Below are positions 8,398-16,485 of a DNA stretch of 64,000 nt, in pieces; the first letter of the stretch is position 1; every line of letters begins with the position of its first letter. Below the pieces are notes generated by a model. It worked only from the letters and a program-made list of their open reading frames with translations. It was not told the origin of the DNA and searched no databases. The DNA comes from CADCVT01 sp036389155 (GTDB lineage Bacteria > Actinomycetota > Thermoleophilia > Solirubrobacterales > Solirubrobacteraceae). The position numbers were made by a program, and so were the translations under genes. The stretch spans positions 62,001-126,000 of the forward strand of contig DASVQN010000014.1 in assembly GCA_036389155.1 (NCBI GenBank), in the 5' to 3' direction.

Positions 8398-9674
8398 GGC
8401 CGCCGCACCAGCAGCGTCACCGGCGGGCTGCGGACGCCGCGGAACGTGGCGCGCACCCGGTAGCGCCCCGGTCGCCGCAGGCGCCGGGCGAAGCGGCGCG
8501 CGCCGCTGCGCCTCACGCGCAGCGTCCGGCCGGCGAAGCGCACCCTCGCGCGCGACGCCCGCTGCCAGCCGTGGTCGCGGAAGACCTCGACGACGACGCG
8601 GAAGCGCGTGCGGCGGCCGGCGACCGCGATCCTCGGCGTCAGCCGAAGGCGCACGGGCATGGCCGCGCCGCGGGGCGCGCCGCCGCCCGGGGTCGTGCCG
8701 CCGGCTCCGGAGCCGGCGCCTCCGCCGCTTCCTCCGCCCGGCATCCCTCCACCGGCGCCCCCTTCGAGCGGCGGCGCCGCCACGCGCGCGAGCTCGAGCA
8801 GCGTCCCGTTGAACGCGACGACGTAGAGGTTCTCGGGCGGGAACGGCGTGCCCGGCCTGCCGACCGCCACCGCGCTGGGGCCGTCGGGGAAGCCGGGCAG
8901 GCCGCGGACGAGCACGCAGATCTGCGGCGGCGCGCCGGCGACCCGCCACACCTGGCCGGCGCCGTTGGCGGCGACGAACAGCTGGTCGGCCCCGTCGCGG
9001 TCCATCCCGTCGAGGCCGGCCTGCGCGTCCTCCGGCCCGGCCTCCACCAGCGGTGTGACGCGGCTCGGGTCGGTCAGGTCGACCTGCTGGATCGCGGCGG
9101 GCTTGAACGTCTGGGCGGCGTAGAGCCACCGGCCCGCGGTGTCGATCGCCAGCCCGTTGCCGGACTGGACGCGCGCCCAGCCGCGCTCGGTCTTCCCGTC
9201 GACGATGCGGTCGATGTTGAAGCCGCCGTCGTTGGACGCGTAGAACGTGTTCCCCGCCCCGCGCACCAGGCCGTTCCCCATCGACAGGCCGGTCGCGTAC
9301 TCCTCCGTCCTGCCCGTCAGCGGATCGATCTTCACGAGCTTCGACGGGCCGGTCGCGTCGCCGGTCGAGCCGTTCTGGAGCGAGTTGCCGCTGCCGACGA
9401 TGATGTTGCCCGCGAGGTCGAACGCGAGCCCGCCGGGGACGTCGACGTCGGCGACGACCTGCGGCTGCGCCCCGGGGCGGTCGAGCCGCAGGACGCTCGT
9501 GGCGTTCGTGAAGTAGAGCGGCCCGCGCGGGTCGACGATCACCGACTCGAGGTGGCCCTGTGCCTCGAGCAGCTTCGTGGGCTGCACGGGAGGGTCGCAA
9601 TCGGGCGCTGCCGCCGCGGGCGGAGCCAGGACGGCCGAGGCGACGACGGCGACGGCGGGGAGCAGGTGCTTCAT
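8394..9674 (-). CDS. Secreted SMP-30/NHL-type beta-propeller-like protein with C-terminal Ig-like domain
   Basis: A 426-residue exported protein. The signal peptide spans residues 1-22 (AVAVVASAVLAPPAAAA). Residues 30-315 carry repeats of the type LAFDLAGNIIVGSG, GLAIDTAGRWLYAAQ, GLDGMDRDGADQLFVAANG and SAVAVGRPGTPFPPENLYVVAFNGTLLE, as in SMP-30/gluconolactonase and NHL propellers. A Gly-rich linker (about 325-355) leads to a basic beta-rich domain (about 365-426; RLRLTPRIAVAGRRTRFRVVV... GRYRVRATFRG). The substrate is unknown. Its ATG overlaps the stop of the phosphoesterase gene (ATGA), so the two are co-translated. Confidence 0.78.
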   Translation of the reverse strand: MKHLLPAVAVVASAVLAPPAAAAPDCDPPVQPTKLLEAQGHLESVIVDPRGPLYFTNATSVLRLDRPGAQPQVVADVDVPGGLAFDLAGNIIVGSGNSLQNGSTGDATGPSKLVKIDPLTGRTEEYATGLSMGNGLVRGAGNTFYASNDGGFNIDRIVDGKTERGWARVQSGNGLAIDTAGRWLYAAQTFKPAAIQQVDLTDPSRVTPLVEAGPEDAQAGLDGMDRDGADQLFVAANGAGQVWRVAGAPPQICVLVRGLPGFPDGPSAVAVGRPGTPFPPENLYVVAFNGTLLELARVAAPPLEGGAGGGMPGGGSGGGAGSGAGGTTPGGGAPRGAAMPVRLRLTPRIAVAGRRTRFRVVVEVFRDHGWQRASRARVRFAGRTLRVRRSGARRFARRLRRPGRYRVRATFRGVRSPPVTLLVRRP

Positions 9675-10360
9675 CCCTGGATCCTCGCCGATTCGAGGCG
9701 CCGCGCGACGATCTCGACCCACTCGCCGTCGAAGCGCTCGCGCAGCGTGGCGAGCGCCTCCTCGTGCGGGTACACGGCGCGCCGGTGCTCGACGCGGCCG
9801 TCGTCGTGCAGCAGCGCGTACGCGGCGCGGTGGTCGCCGTCCAGGGGCATCCCGACCGAGCCGGGGTTGATCAGCTCGACGCCGCGGTGCTCGCGCCGGA
9901 ACGGCAGGTGCGTGTGGCCGAAGACCAGCCGCCGCTCCGTCACCCCCTCCAGCAGCGCGTCGTCGTCCGGCAGCGGGTCGGGGAAGAACGACTCGACGTC
10001 GCTCTTCGGCGAGGCGTGCCAGGCCCGCGCGTCGTCGGCGAGCGCAAGGCTCTCGGGCAGCCGCCCGAGCTCCGCGACGACCTCGTCGCCCAGCTCCGCC
10101 CGCACCGCCGCGATGCCGCCGCCGGCGGGCTCGCCGTCGGGCGCCTCGTCGGGGAACGCGCTCCAGCGGTCGACGTTGCCGCGCAGCCAGCGGGCGGGCT
10201 CGAGCTCGCGCAGCCGCTCCACGGTCTCGCGCGGGTACGGGCCGAACATCGCGATGTCGCCGCCGACGAGCCACTCGGTCGCGCCCGCAGCCTGCGCATC
10301 GGCGATCACGGCCTCCAGCGCGGGCAGGTTCCCGTGGACGTCGTACAGGAGCGCGATCAT
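9671..10360 (-). CDS. Calcineurin-like metallophosphoesterase (YfcE/MJ0936 type)
   Basis: A 229-residue soluble enzyme of the small phosphodiesterase family. The metal-binding motifs are all visible in order: YDVHGN (residues 6-11), GGDIAMFGP, RGNVDRW and GHTHLPF near residue 150, followed by NPGSVGMP. These should coordinate two divalent metals and hydrolyse a phosphomonoester or phosphodiester; the natural substrate cannot be told. ATG at 10360 is only nine bases from the divergent ATG of the acetyltransferase gene, so each promoter must lie inside the other coding region. It forms an operon with the propeller gene downstream. Confidence 0.88.
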   Translation of the reverse strand: MIALLYDVHGNLPALEAVIADAQAAGATEWLVGGDIAMFGPYPRETVERLRELEPARWLRGNVDRWSAFPDEAPDGEPAGGGIAAVRAELGDEVVAELGRLPESLALADDARAWHASPKSDVESFFPDPLPDDDALLEGVTERRLVFGHTHLPFRREHRGVELINPGSVGMPLDGDHRAAYALLHDDGRVEHRRAVYPHEEALATLRERFDGEWVEIVARRLESARIQG

Positions 10361-10369
10361 TGCGGGCGG

Positions 10370-10978
10370 ATGATGGCACTGCGCGCCACCGGCCCGACCC
10401 TCACGCTGCGCTTCGCGGAGCCCGCCGACGCGGCCGGGCTGTTCGCGCACGCGCGCGATCCGGAGGTGACCCGGTTCTTCTCCTGGGGGCCTTACGAGCG
10501 CGTCGAGGAGGCCGAGGCGTACGTCGCGCGGCTGGCCGCCGAGCGTGAGAGCGGGCGCCAGCTCGACCTCGTGATCGACCACCGCGAGCACGGCCCGATC
10601 GGCGTGATCGGCCTGGGGGAGTGGAGCCTGCGCGACCGCCGGGCGGTCGTCGGGACGTGGCTGGGCCGCGCCCACTGGGGGACGGGCGCGAACTTCGAGG
10701 CCAAGGCGCTGCTGGCGCGGCTCGCGTTCGACGCCTTCGCCCTGGAGCGCATCGGCGCCTACGCCGCCCCGGGCAACCCGCGCTCGCAGCGCGCGCTGGA
10801 GAAGCTCGGGTTCGTCGCGGAGGGGACGCTGCGCGAGTTCCACCGCCACGGCGACCGCGTGCACGACGTCCGCGTCTTCTCGCTGCTGCGGCGCGACTTC
10901 GCCATCAGCCCGCTGAGCCAGGTCGCCGCCACGATCGACGGCGAGCCGCCTGCCGCGTTCGTCAACGCACGCCGCTGA
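10370..10978 (+). CDS. GNAT-family N-acetyltransferase (RimJ/RimL-like)
   Basis: A 202-residue protein with the typical RimJ-like order: LTLRFAEPADAAGLFAHARDPEVTRFFSW near the N-terminus, the acetyl-CoA loop region LGRAHWGTGANFEAKALLARLAFDAF (about residues 104-130), and AYAAPGNPRSQRALEKLGFVAEGTLREF near 135-160, in which the Asn and Ser are the usual CoA-contact positions. It probably transfers acetyl groups to an amine on a protein N-terminus, an antibiotic or a small metabolite. Two adjacent ATG codons (10370, 10373) are possible starts. The gene is divergent from the phosphoesterase with nine bases between start codons. Confidence 0.87.
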   Translation: MMALRATGPTLTLRFAEPADAAGLFAHARDPEVTRFFSWGPYERVEEAEAYVARLAAERESGRQLDLVIDHREHGPIGVIGLGEWSLRDRRAVVGTWLGRAHWGTGANFEAKALLARLAFDAFALERIGAYAAPGNPRSQRALEKLGFVAEGTLREFHRHGDRVHDVRVFSLLRRDFAISPLSQVAATIDGEPPAAFVNARR

Positions 10979-11088
10979 CCGCGCTCACTCGGGCGCGTCG
11001 TAGATCACCCCTGTCTCATCGGCGCAACGAGGCCGTACGATCCGCGAGCGGCCCGAACTCGCGCCGCATCGTCCTCCGATCGTCTTTG

Positions 11089-11957
11089 GTGCAACCGCTC
11101 GCTCCGCTCGCACGCACGTACGGCTACCGCGCAGTGACGCGCGTGACGCCGAGGCGGCTCACCGCGATGGGTGCGCACTCCGCCGGCCGGCTCGTGCTCG
11201 CGCTCGCGCGTCGCGTCCTCGCCGGCGGGGCGATCGTCGTTCCCGCCGGTCCCGCGGCGGGGCTACGGCTCGGCCCGAGACTGCCCCTCACGCACGTGCA
11301 GGGACACGGGCTGGTGCGCGGCACGCTCGAGCCTGGCGTGCAGGAGGCTCTGCGTCGGCACGTCGGGCGCGGCGCGGTCGTCTTCGACGTCGGTGCGAAC
11401 CTCGGGTTCTTCGCACTCTTGGCGGGGCGACTGACCGGTCCGTCGGGGCGCGTCGTCGCATTCGAGCCCTTGCCGGAGAGCGCCGCGGTCGCGCGCGAGC
11501 ACGCGCGCCTCAACCGGCTGGAGCAGGTCGTCGTGCACGAATGCGCGGTCGGCGACCGCAGCGGGTCCGCCCGGTCCTGCGCGTCGACGAGCGGAGCTGG
11601 TCGCATCTCGCGGACCGCGGGACGCATCCCCGGACCGAGTCGGTCCTGAGTGTCGCCGTGGTCGCGATCGACGACCTCGTCGAGCGCGGAGACGTGCCGC
11701 CCCCAGACGTCGTCAAGATCGACGTGGAGGGATCCGAGCTCGCCGTCATCCGCGGGATGCGGCGCACGCTCGAGCGCCACCGGCCGGTGCTGATTTGCGA
11801 GCTGCACGAGACAAACCCGGAGTTCGTGGCGGCCATGCGCCGGCACGGCTACGTCGTCGAGAACCTCGACCGCGCGGTCCCGGTCGCCGCCGACGGGCCG
11901 ACGCACGCCCTCGCGCTCACGCTGGCGCCGGACCGGATTCGGTCGGCGCTCTCATAG
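11089..11957 (+). pseudogene. FkbM-family SAM methyltransferase, broken by a frameshift
   Basis: The N-terminal part (frame of 11089/11167) has the SAM-binding motif VVFDVGANLGFFALLAGRL and VVAFEPLPESAAVAREHARLN, then loses coherence after the GDRSGSAR segment. From about 11574 another frame carries the expected remainder: VLRVDERSWSHL, PPPDVVKIDVEGSELAVIRGM and LICELHETNPEFVAAMRRHGY, ending at 11957. Joining them needs one extra base near 11565-11580, so the sequence behaves as a single-base deletion in a complete FkbM gene. The start is uncertain: GTG 11089 or ATG 11167. It may be a true pseudogene or an assembly error; both halves are otherwise intact and conserved. Confidence 0.75.
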
Positions 11958-11990
11958 AAGAGCAGCGACCGGCTTCGTCCGCGCGGTGGT

Positions 11991-13265
11991 TCACGACCCT
12001 TCGGGCGTGTCGTACGCCAGCAGCTCGAGCGCGCCGCCGGGACCGTCCGCGTCGGCGAGCACCGCGCGGCGCCGGCCGTGCGGCGCGCCGGGCGGGTGGG
12101 CGTGGAGGTCGACCTCCACCGTCACGCCGTCGTCGCCCTCGGGCGCGGGGGCGGGCTCCTCCTCGCGCGTCTGCAGGTACGGCGCGAGGTAGTGCCCGGC
12201 GACCTTGCTCGGCGGCCACCACAGCGCGTGCTCGGCGAGGACGGAGAGGCCGCCGCCGCCCGACACCGCGTGGCGCAGCCAGCGCGGCCCCGACGCGGTC
12301 ATGAGGATCCCGCGCAGGAGGGGCCGGAACGGGCGCACCTCGATGGAGGCGCCCGCGAGCGCGGCGATGTCCTGCGCCGCGGCGTCGGCCTGCTGGGCGG
12401 CGATCCCGCCCTGCTTGATCGGGAACGTCGTGCCGTCGCCCGCCGCCCACACGTTCTCGATCCCCAGCACGCGGCAGTGCTGGTCGATCGGGAGGAAGCC
12501 GGCGGCGTCGGCGGGCAGGCCCGGGATCCGCGGGCCGTCGAGCAGCGGCAGCGAGACGACGCGGTCGACGCCGACGCGGCGCTGCCCCGGCCCGACGCCG
12601 AGCGCGGGGCCGTGCGCGCCGGGCTCGACGAAGGTCTCCGTGAGCACGTCGATGTCCTGCTCGGCGAGCAGCGCGGCGACGGCGCGGCTCGCCTCCGGCC
12701 CGAAGAGCGCGAGCGGCGTCTCCTCCGGCGTCACGATGGTGATGGTCACGTCGTCGAGGTTCAGCGACCGGGCGCGCTCCGCGGTGAGCAGCGCGAGCTC
12801 GTAGAGCGGGAGCGGCCACGTGTTGCCCGCCGGCGCGACGAAGGCGATGCGGCGCGCGTAGCCCTCCTCCATGTCCTGCAGCACCCCGGCCACCGCCTCG
12901 GCCGACGCGGGGCCGGTGAAGGTGACGGTGCGCGGGAGCGACGCCCGTGGGGTCGCCCCGATCGCGACGATGAGCGCGTCGTAGTCGTACTGCGTGCCGT
13001 CGTCGCCGTGGACGATCCGGCGCTCGGGCTCGACGGACGCCAGTCCGGTGTGGGCGAGCTGGAAGCCGGCGTCCGCGCCGATCTCCGCGAGGGCGTGTCG
13101 CTGCGCGCGCGGCAGGCCGAACGGGTCGCGCACCGACAGCGCGCGCACCTCGAACGTCTCCTCCGGCGCGAGCACCAGCACGTCCACCTTGTCGCCGGCC
13201 AGGTCGCGCAGCGCGAGCGCCGCCTCCAGCCCGGCGACCCCGCCTCCAGCGATCAGGACCCTCAT
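11991..13265 (-). CDS. FAD/NAD(P)-dependent pyridine nucleotide-disulfide-type oxidoreductase
   Basis: A 424-residue flavoprotein of the NDH-2/sulfide:quinone reductase-like group. The FAD-binding GGGVAGLEAALAL motif starts at residue 7, an ALIVAIGATPR segment lies near 105, and the second FAD contact VWAAGDGTTFPIKQGGIAAQQAD is near 270-295. The redox Cys pair of true sulfide:quinone reductases is not seen, so an NADH- or quinone-linked role is more likely than sulfide oxidation. ATG at 13265 has a TAGGCT hexamer six bases upstream (leaderless pattern). It stands alone between the methyltransferase remnant and the NarL-type regulator. Confidence 0.82.
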   Translation of the reverse strand: MRVLIAGGGVAGLEAALALRDLAGDKVDVLVLAPEETFEVRALSVRDPFGLPRAQRHALAEIGADAGFQLAHTGLASVEPERRIVHGDDGTQYDYDALIVAIGATPRASLPRTVTFTGPASAEAVAGVLQDMEEGYARRIAFVAPAGNTWPLPLYELALLTAERARSLNLDDVTITIVTPEETPLALFGPEASRAVAALLAEQDIDVLTETFVEPGAHGPALGVGPGQRRVGVDRVVSLPLLDGPRIPGLPADAAGFLPIDQHCRVLGIENVWAAGDGTTFPIKQGGIAAQQADAAAQDIAALAGASIEVRPFRPLLRGILMTASGPRWLRHAVSGGGGLSVLAEHALWWPPSKVAGHYLAPYLQTREEEPAPAPEGDDGVTVEVDLHAHPPGAPHGRRRAVLADADGPGGALELLAYDTPEGS

Positions 13266-13271
13266 GGGCTC

Positions 13272-13277
13272 AGCCTA
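13272..13277 (-). promoter_or_regulatory. Putative -10 element of a leaderless start
   Basis: TAGGCT on the minus strand, six bases before the ATG at 13265, so transcription would begin at or next to the start codon. Confidence 0.55.
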
Positions 13278-13337
13278 CGCGCGCGCGGCGCCGCGGTGTC
13301 CGGAGGGGCCCGCGGGGAGTGGGCGGGCGACGACGGA

Positions 13338-13982
13338 CTACTCGCCGCCGGTCTCGACGAGCCCGTGGTCCAGCGCGTAGCGGACGAGCTCCGAGCGCGT
13401 CGTCCTGCGCGTCTTGTGCTGGACGTGCGCGCGGTGCGTCTCGACCGTGCGGACGCTGAGGAAGAGCTGCTGGGCGATCTCGGCGTTCGTGTGGCCGAGC
13501 GCGATGAGGCGCAGGATCTCGACCTCGCGCTCGCTCAGGCCGTCCGGCGGGCCGCTCGGCTTCAGCGGCTCGGTGGCCAGGCGTGCGCCGAGCGACGGGT
13601 TGACGTACGTGCGGCCCTCGCGCGCGGCCTCGATCGCCTGGACGAGCTCGGCGTCCGCCGCCTCCTTGAGGACGTAGCCCGTCGCGCCCGAGCGCAGCGC
13701 CTCGCGGGCGAACTCGGGCTCCTGCTGCATCGTCAGGACGACGACGTGCGTGCCGGGCGACGCCTCGAGGAACTTTGGGATCGCCGGCAGGCTCGGCGCG
13801 CCGGGCATGTTGAGGTCGAGGACCAGCACGTCCGGCTTGTGGCCGAGGACGTAGCGCAGCGCCGTCTCGACGTCGCCGGCCTCCGCGACGACCTCCATCC
13901 CCGCCTGGGCGAGGAGGAGCTTGAGGCCGGACCGCACGACCGCATGGTCGTCGGCCAGCACGACACGCAGCGGCTCGGCCAT
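13338..13982 (-). CDS. NarL/FixJ-family response regulator
   Basis: A 214-residue two-domain regulator. The receiver keeps all key residues: acidic pair in LADDHAVVR, phosphoacceptor Asp in LVLDLNMPG (about residue 56), Thr in VVLTMQ and Lys in GYVLKEAAD. The LuxR-type helix-turn-helix occupies about 147-205 (LSEREVEILRLIALGHTNAEIAQQLFLSVRTVETHRAHVQHKTRR). No histidine kinase gene is nearby. Its start directly abuts the stop of the ABC-2 permease gene, so it is expressed with the exporter and may regulate it; the order exporter then regulator is seen, the functional link is inferred. Confidence 0.92.
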   Translation of the reverse strand: MAEPLRVVLADDHAVVRSGLKLLLAQAGMEVVAEAGDVETALRYVLGHKPDVLVLDLNMPGAPSLPAIPKFLEASPGTHVVVLTMQQEPEFAREALRSGATGYVLKEAADAELVQAIEAAREGRTYVNPSLGARLATEPLKPSGPPDGLSEREVEILRLIALGHTNAEIAQQLFLSVRTVETHRAHVQHKTRRTTRSELVRYALDHGLVETGGE

Positions 13983-14714
13983 CTACGCCCGCCGCGCCTC
14001 CCAGCGGAACCCGCGGACCGCGAGCACCGCTCCCGCCGCCGTCCACAGCCCGACGACGATGAGCCCCGACCACGCGCTCTCGCCCGTCACCATCGCGCCC
14101 TTCAGCCCGTCGATCACGTGGACGAGCGGGAGGGCCTCGGCGAAGTCGCGCAGGAACGAGGGCGCGTCGTCGGCGTCGTAGAAGACGCCGCTGATCGCGA
14201 TGAGCGGCAGGAACGCGGCATTGACGTAGGCGGCCGTCGACTCGTAGTTCGGGATCGCGTGGGCGAGCGCCGCCCCGAGGAGCGTGAAGCAGGCCACGCC
14301 GGCGGCCGCGAAGACGGCGAGCTGGAGCCAGTCGTCCGGCCATCCGACCCCGAAGAAGACGCGGCCGGCCACGATGACGATCCCGAGCTGGATCGCCGCG
14401 TTCGTCACGGCGTGAGCCGCCAGCGCGCCGAGGTACGCGCCGGTCGGCAGGGGCGTCCCGCGCAGGCGCTTGAGCACGCCCTGCTCGCGCAGGAACACGA
14501 GGTTGTGCGCCATCGCCACGAACGTCGCCGACACGATGCTCATCCCGGCGATGCCCGGCACGAGGACGTCGAGGTTGTCCTGGTCGCCGGCGAACACGGC
14601 GCCGAACAGCGCGAGGAAGAGCAGCGGCAGGACGAAGTTGAAGAACGCCGCGCTCGGGTTGCGCCAGAACATCCGGCGCTCGAGGCGGTACTGGCGCCAG
14701 GCGAGCTCAACCAT
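13983..14714 (-). CDS. ABC-2 type transporter permease
   Basis: A 243-residue membrane protein with about six hydrophobic segments (for example FVLPLLFLALFGAVFAG, GIAGMSIVSATFVAMAHNLVF, LGIVIVAGRVFFGVGW, LAVFAAAGVACFTLLGAAL, AFLPLIAISGVFY, LIVVGLWTAAGAVLAVRG). The short EQGVLKRLRGTPL stretch after the second segment is typical of ABC-2 drug and polysaccharide exporters of the DrrB kind. It overlaps the ATPase gene by eight bases and is followed without gap by the NarL regulator. The substrate cannot be read from the sequence. Confidence 0.88.
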   Translation of the reverse strand: MVELAWRQYRLERRMFWRNPSAAFFNFVLPLLFLALFGAVFAGDQDNLDVLVPGIAGMSIVSATFVAMAHNLVFLREQGVLKRLRGTPLPTGAYLGALAAHAVTNAAIQLGIVIVAGRVFFGVGWPDDWLQLAVFAAAGVACFTLLGAALAHAIPNYESTAAYVNAAFLPLIAISGVFYDADDAPSFLRDFAEALPLVHVIDGLKGAMVTGESAWSGLIVVGLWTAAGAVLAVRGFRWEARRA

Positions 14715-15582
14715 GGGTGCGCTCCTCCGCCGGAGCGGGCTCGGCGGTCAGGTCGAGGTAGACGTCCTCCAGCGACGGCCGGGTCACGCTCAGGTCGCGG
14801 ACCTGCTCGCCCCGTGCGAGTGCCGCCGACGTGAGCTGATGGAGCAGCCCGGTCGGGTCGGGCGTCTCGCGGGTGGCCATCGTCCCGTCGGCCTCGCGCC
14901 AGGCGACGCGGTACAGGGCGCCGACGCCGAGCTCGGCGGGGGCGCCGACGGTGAGGATCCGCCCGTCCTTCATGATCGCCACGCGGTCGCAGAGCGCCTG
15001 CGCCTCGTCGAGGTAGTGCGTCGTCAGCAACACGGTCTTCCCGAGGTCCGCGAGCGACCGCACCGTGCCCCACGCCGCCCGCCGCGCCGCCGGGTCGAAC
15101 CCGGTCGTCGGCTCGTCCAGGAAGATGAGCTCGGGATCGCCGATCAGCGCCAGCGCGAAGTCGAGGCGCCGCAGCTGCCCGCCCGACAGGCGCCGCGTCC
15201 GCTCGTCCTGCTTGCCCGCGAGCCCGCTCAGCTCGATGACCTCGTCGACGTCGCGCGGCGCCGGGTACAGCCCGGCCCAGTGCTCGAGCACCTCGCGGAC
15301 CGTGACGTGCCGGTACATCCCGCCGCCCTGGAGCACGATCCCCACCCGCTCGCGCAGCGCCCGCGGCCGCTGCCCGGGGTCGTGGCCGAGCACGGAGACG
15401 ATCCCGGACGTGCGCTCCCGGTAGCCCTCGAGGATCTCGACGGTCGTCGTCTTCCCCGCCCCGTTCGGGCCGAGCAGGCCGAAGACCTCGCCGCGCGCGA
15501 CCTCGAAGTCGATCCCGCGGACGGCCTCGACGGTTGCGTACGACTTGTGGAGGTCGCGGACGAGGATCGCGGGCGCTTGCAC
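14707..15582 (-). CDS. ABC transporter ATP-binding protein (DrrA-like)
   Basis: A protein of about 291 residues with a complete nucleotide-binding domain: Walker A GPNGAGKTTT (about residues 37-46), Q-loop IVLQGGGMYRHVTV, signature LSGGQLRRLDFALAL, Walker B LIFLDEPTTGFDP and H-loop LLTTHYLDEAQ. A C-terminal domain of about 70 residues (VGAPAELGVGALYRV...SLEDVYLDLT) is typical of exporters. It powers the overlapping ABC-2 permease. GTG at 15582 was preferred over ATG 15603 because it leaves 21 bases between it and the divergent Ppx start and fits the shared promoter; ATG 15603 remains possible. Confidence 0.9.
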   Translation of the reverse strand: MQAPAILVRDLHKSYATVEAVRGIDFEVARGEVFGLLGPNGAGKTTTVEILEGYRERTSGIVSVLGHDPGQRPRALRERVGIVLQGGGMYRHVTVREVLEHWAGLYPAPRDVDEVIELSGLAGKQDERTRRLSGGQLRRLDFALALIGDPELIFLDEPTTGFDPAARRAAWGTVRSLADLGKTVLLTTHYLDEAQALCDRVAIMKDGRILTVGAPAELGVGALYRVAWREADGTMATRETPDPTGLLHQLTSAALARGEQVRDLSVTRPSLEDVYLDLTAEPAPAEERTHG

Positions 15583-15591
15583 GACCGCCCG

Positions 15592-15598
15592 TACAGTA
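15592..15598. promoter_or_regulatory. Shared bidirectional -10 element between ABC exporter and polyphosphate operons
   Basis: The plus strand reads TACAGT (15592-15597) six bases before the GTG at 15604. The minus strand reads TACTGT (15598-15593) ten bases before the GTG at 15582. The two hexamers share five base pairs and lie within an 11-base odd palindrome, CGTACAGTACG. This suggests one symmetric promoter core firing both ways, with at least the plus transcript leaderless. Confidence 0.5.
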
Positions 15599-15603
15599 CG
15601 CAT

Positions 15604-16485
15604 GTGCTCCGCGCGTGCATCGACATCGGGTCGAACACGACCCGCCTGTTGGTGGCCGACGTCGCGGACGGCTCCCTGCGCGAGGTGCTGCAGCAGCGGG
15701 CGTACACGCGCCTGCGGGGCCGGGACGAGGTTCCGCCGGAACGCCTGGCCGCGATCGCCGACGCGGTGGCGACCCAGGTGCGGCTCGCGCGCGAGTGCGG
15801 CTGCGTGCACCTGCGCGTCGTGGGCACGGCGGCGCTGCGCGACACGCCCAACCGCGACGAGCTCGTGGCGGCCATCCGGGCGACGACCGGCGTCGACGTC
15901 GAGATCCTCAGCGGCGACGACGAGGCCAAGCTCGCCTTCGCGGGCGCCACGCGCACGCTCAGCCACCTGCCGCTCGGCGAGGTCGGCGTCGTCGACGTCG
16001 GCGGCGGCTCGACCGAGCTCGTCACCGGCACGCTGGCCGACGGCGTCTCCTGGTCGGCGAGCTTCCGCGTCGGCTCGGGCTTCCTCGCCGAGTCCTACCT
16101 GCGTACGGACCCGCCGTCCGCGGCCGAGCTGCAGAAGGTGCGCCACCACGTCGCGGGCGTCTTCGAGGGGCTCGACGCGCCGCGCCCGCCCGTCGCCTAT
16201 GCGGTCGGCGGCAGCGCGGGCTCGCTCAGGCGGCTCGTCGGCTCCGTCCTGGATCCCGACTCGCTCGAGCGCGGCCTCAGGGTCCTCTCCGCGGCCCCCG
16301 CCGCCGACGTCGCCCGCCGCTTCGAGCTCGAGGAGGAGCGCGTCCGGCTTCTGCCCGCCGGGATGCTCATCCTCGAGGAGGCCAGCCGCCTGCTCGGCGC
16401 GCCGCTGCGCATCGGCCGCGGCGGCCTGCGCGAGGGCGTCGTGCTGAGCGACGTGGCGAGCGCCGACGCGGGGAGGGCCGCGTAG
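15604..16485 (+). CDS. Ppx/GppA-family exopolyphosphatase
   Basis: A 293-residue member of the ASKHA-fold Ppx/GppA phosphatases, which remove terminal phosphates from polyphosphate or hydrolyse pppGpp. The phosphate-1 motif is CIDIGSNTTRLLVADV at residues 5-20, the second motif EVGVVDVGGGSTELVTG lies near 120-137, and an AYAVGGSAGSLRRLVG segment lies near 198-213. It is the short form without a C-terminal HD-like domain. GTG start is six bases after a TACAGT hexamer. It heads a four-gene run (Ppx, two CHAD proteins, Ppk1), so polyphosphate is the likelier substrate than pppGpp. Confidence 0.9.
   Translation: MLRACIDIGSNTTRLLVADVADGSLREVLQQRAYTRLRGRDEVPPERLAAIADAVATQVRLARECGCVHLRVVGTAALRDTPNRDELVAAIRATTGVDVEILSGDDEAKLAFAGATRTLSHLPLGEVGVVDVGGGSTELVTGTLADGVSWSASFRVGSGFLAESYLRTDPPSAAELQKVRHHVAGVFEGLDAPRPPVAYAVGGSAGSLRRLVGSVLDPDSLERGLRVLSAAPAADVARRFELEEERVRLLPAGMLILEEASRLLGAPLRIGRGGLREGVVLSDVASADAGRAA

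Noticed and set aside
11991..13265. Naming the FAD oxidoreductase sulfide:quinone reductase
   Set aside because: The redox-active Cys residues needed for sulfide oxidation are not visible, so only the broad family is given.
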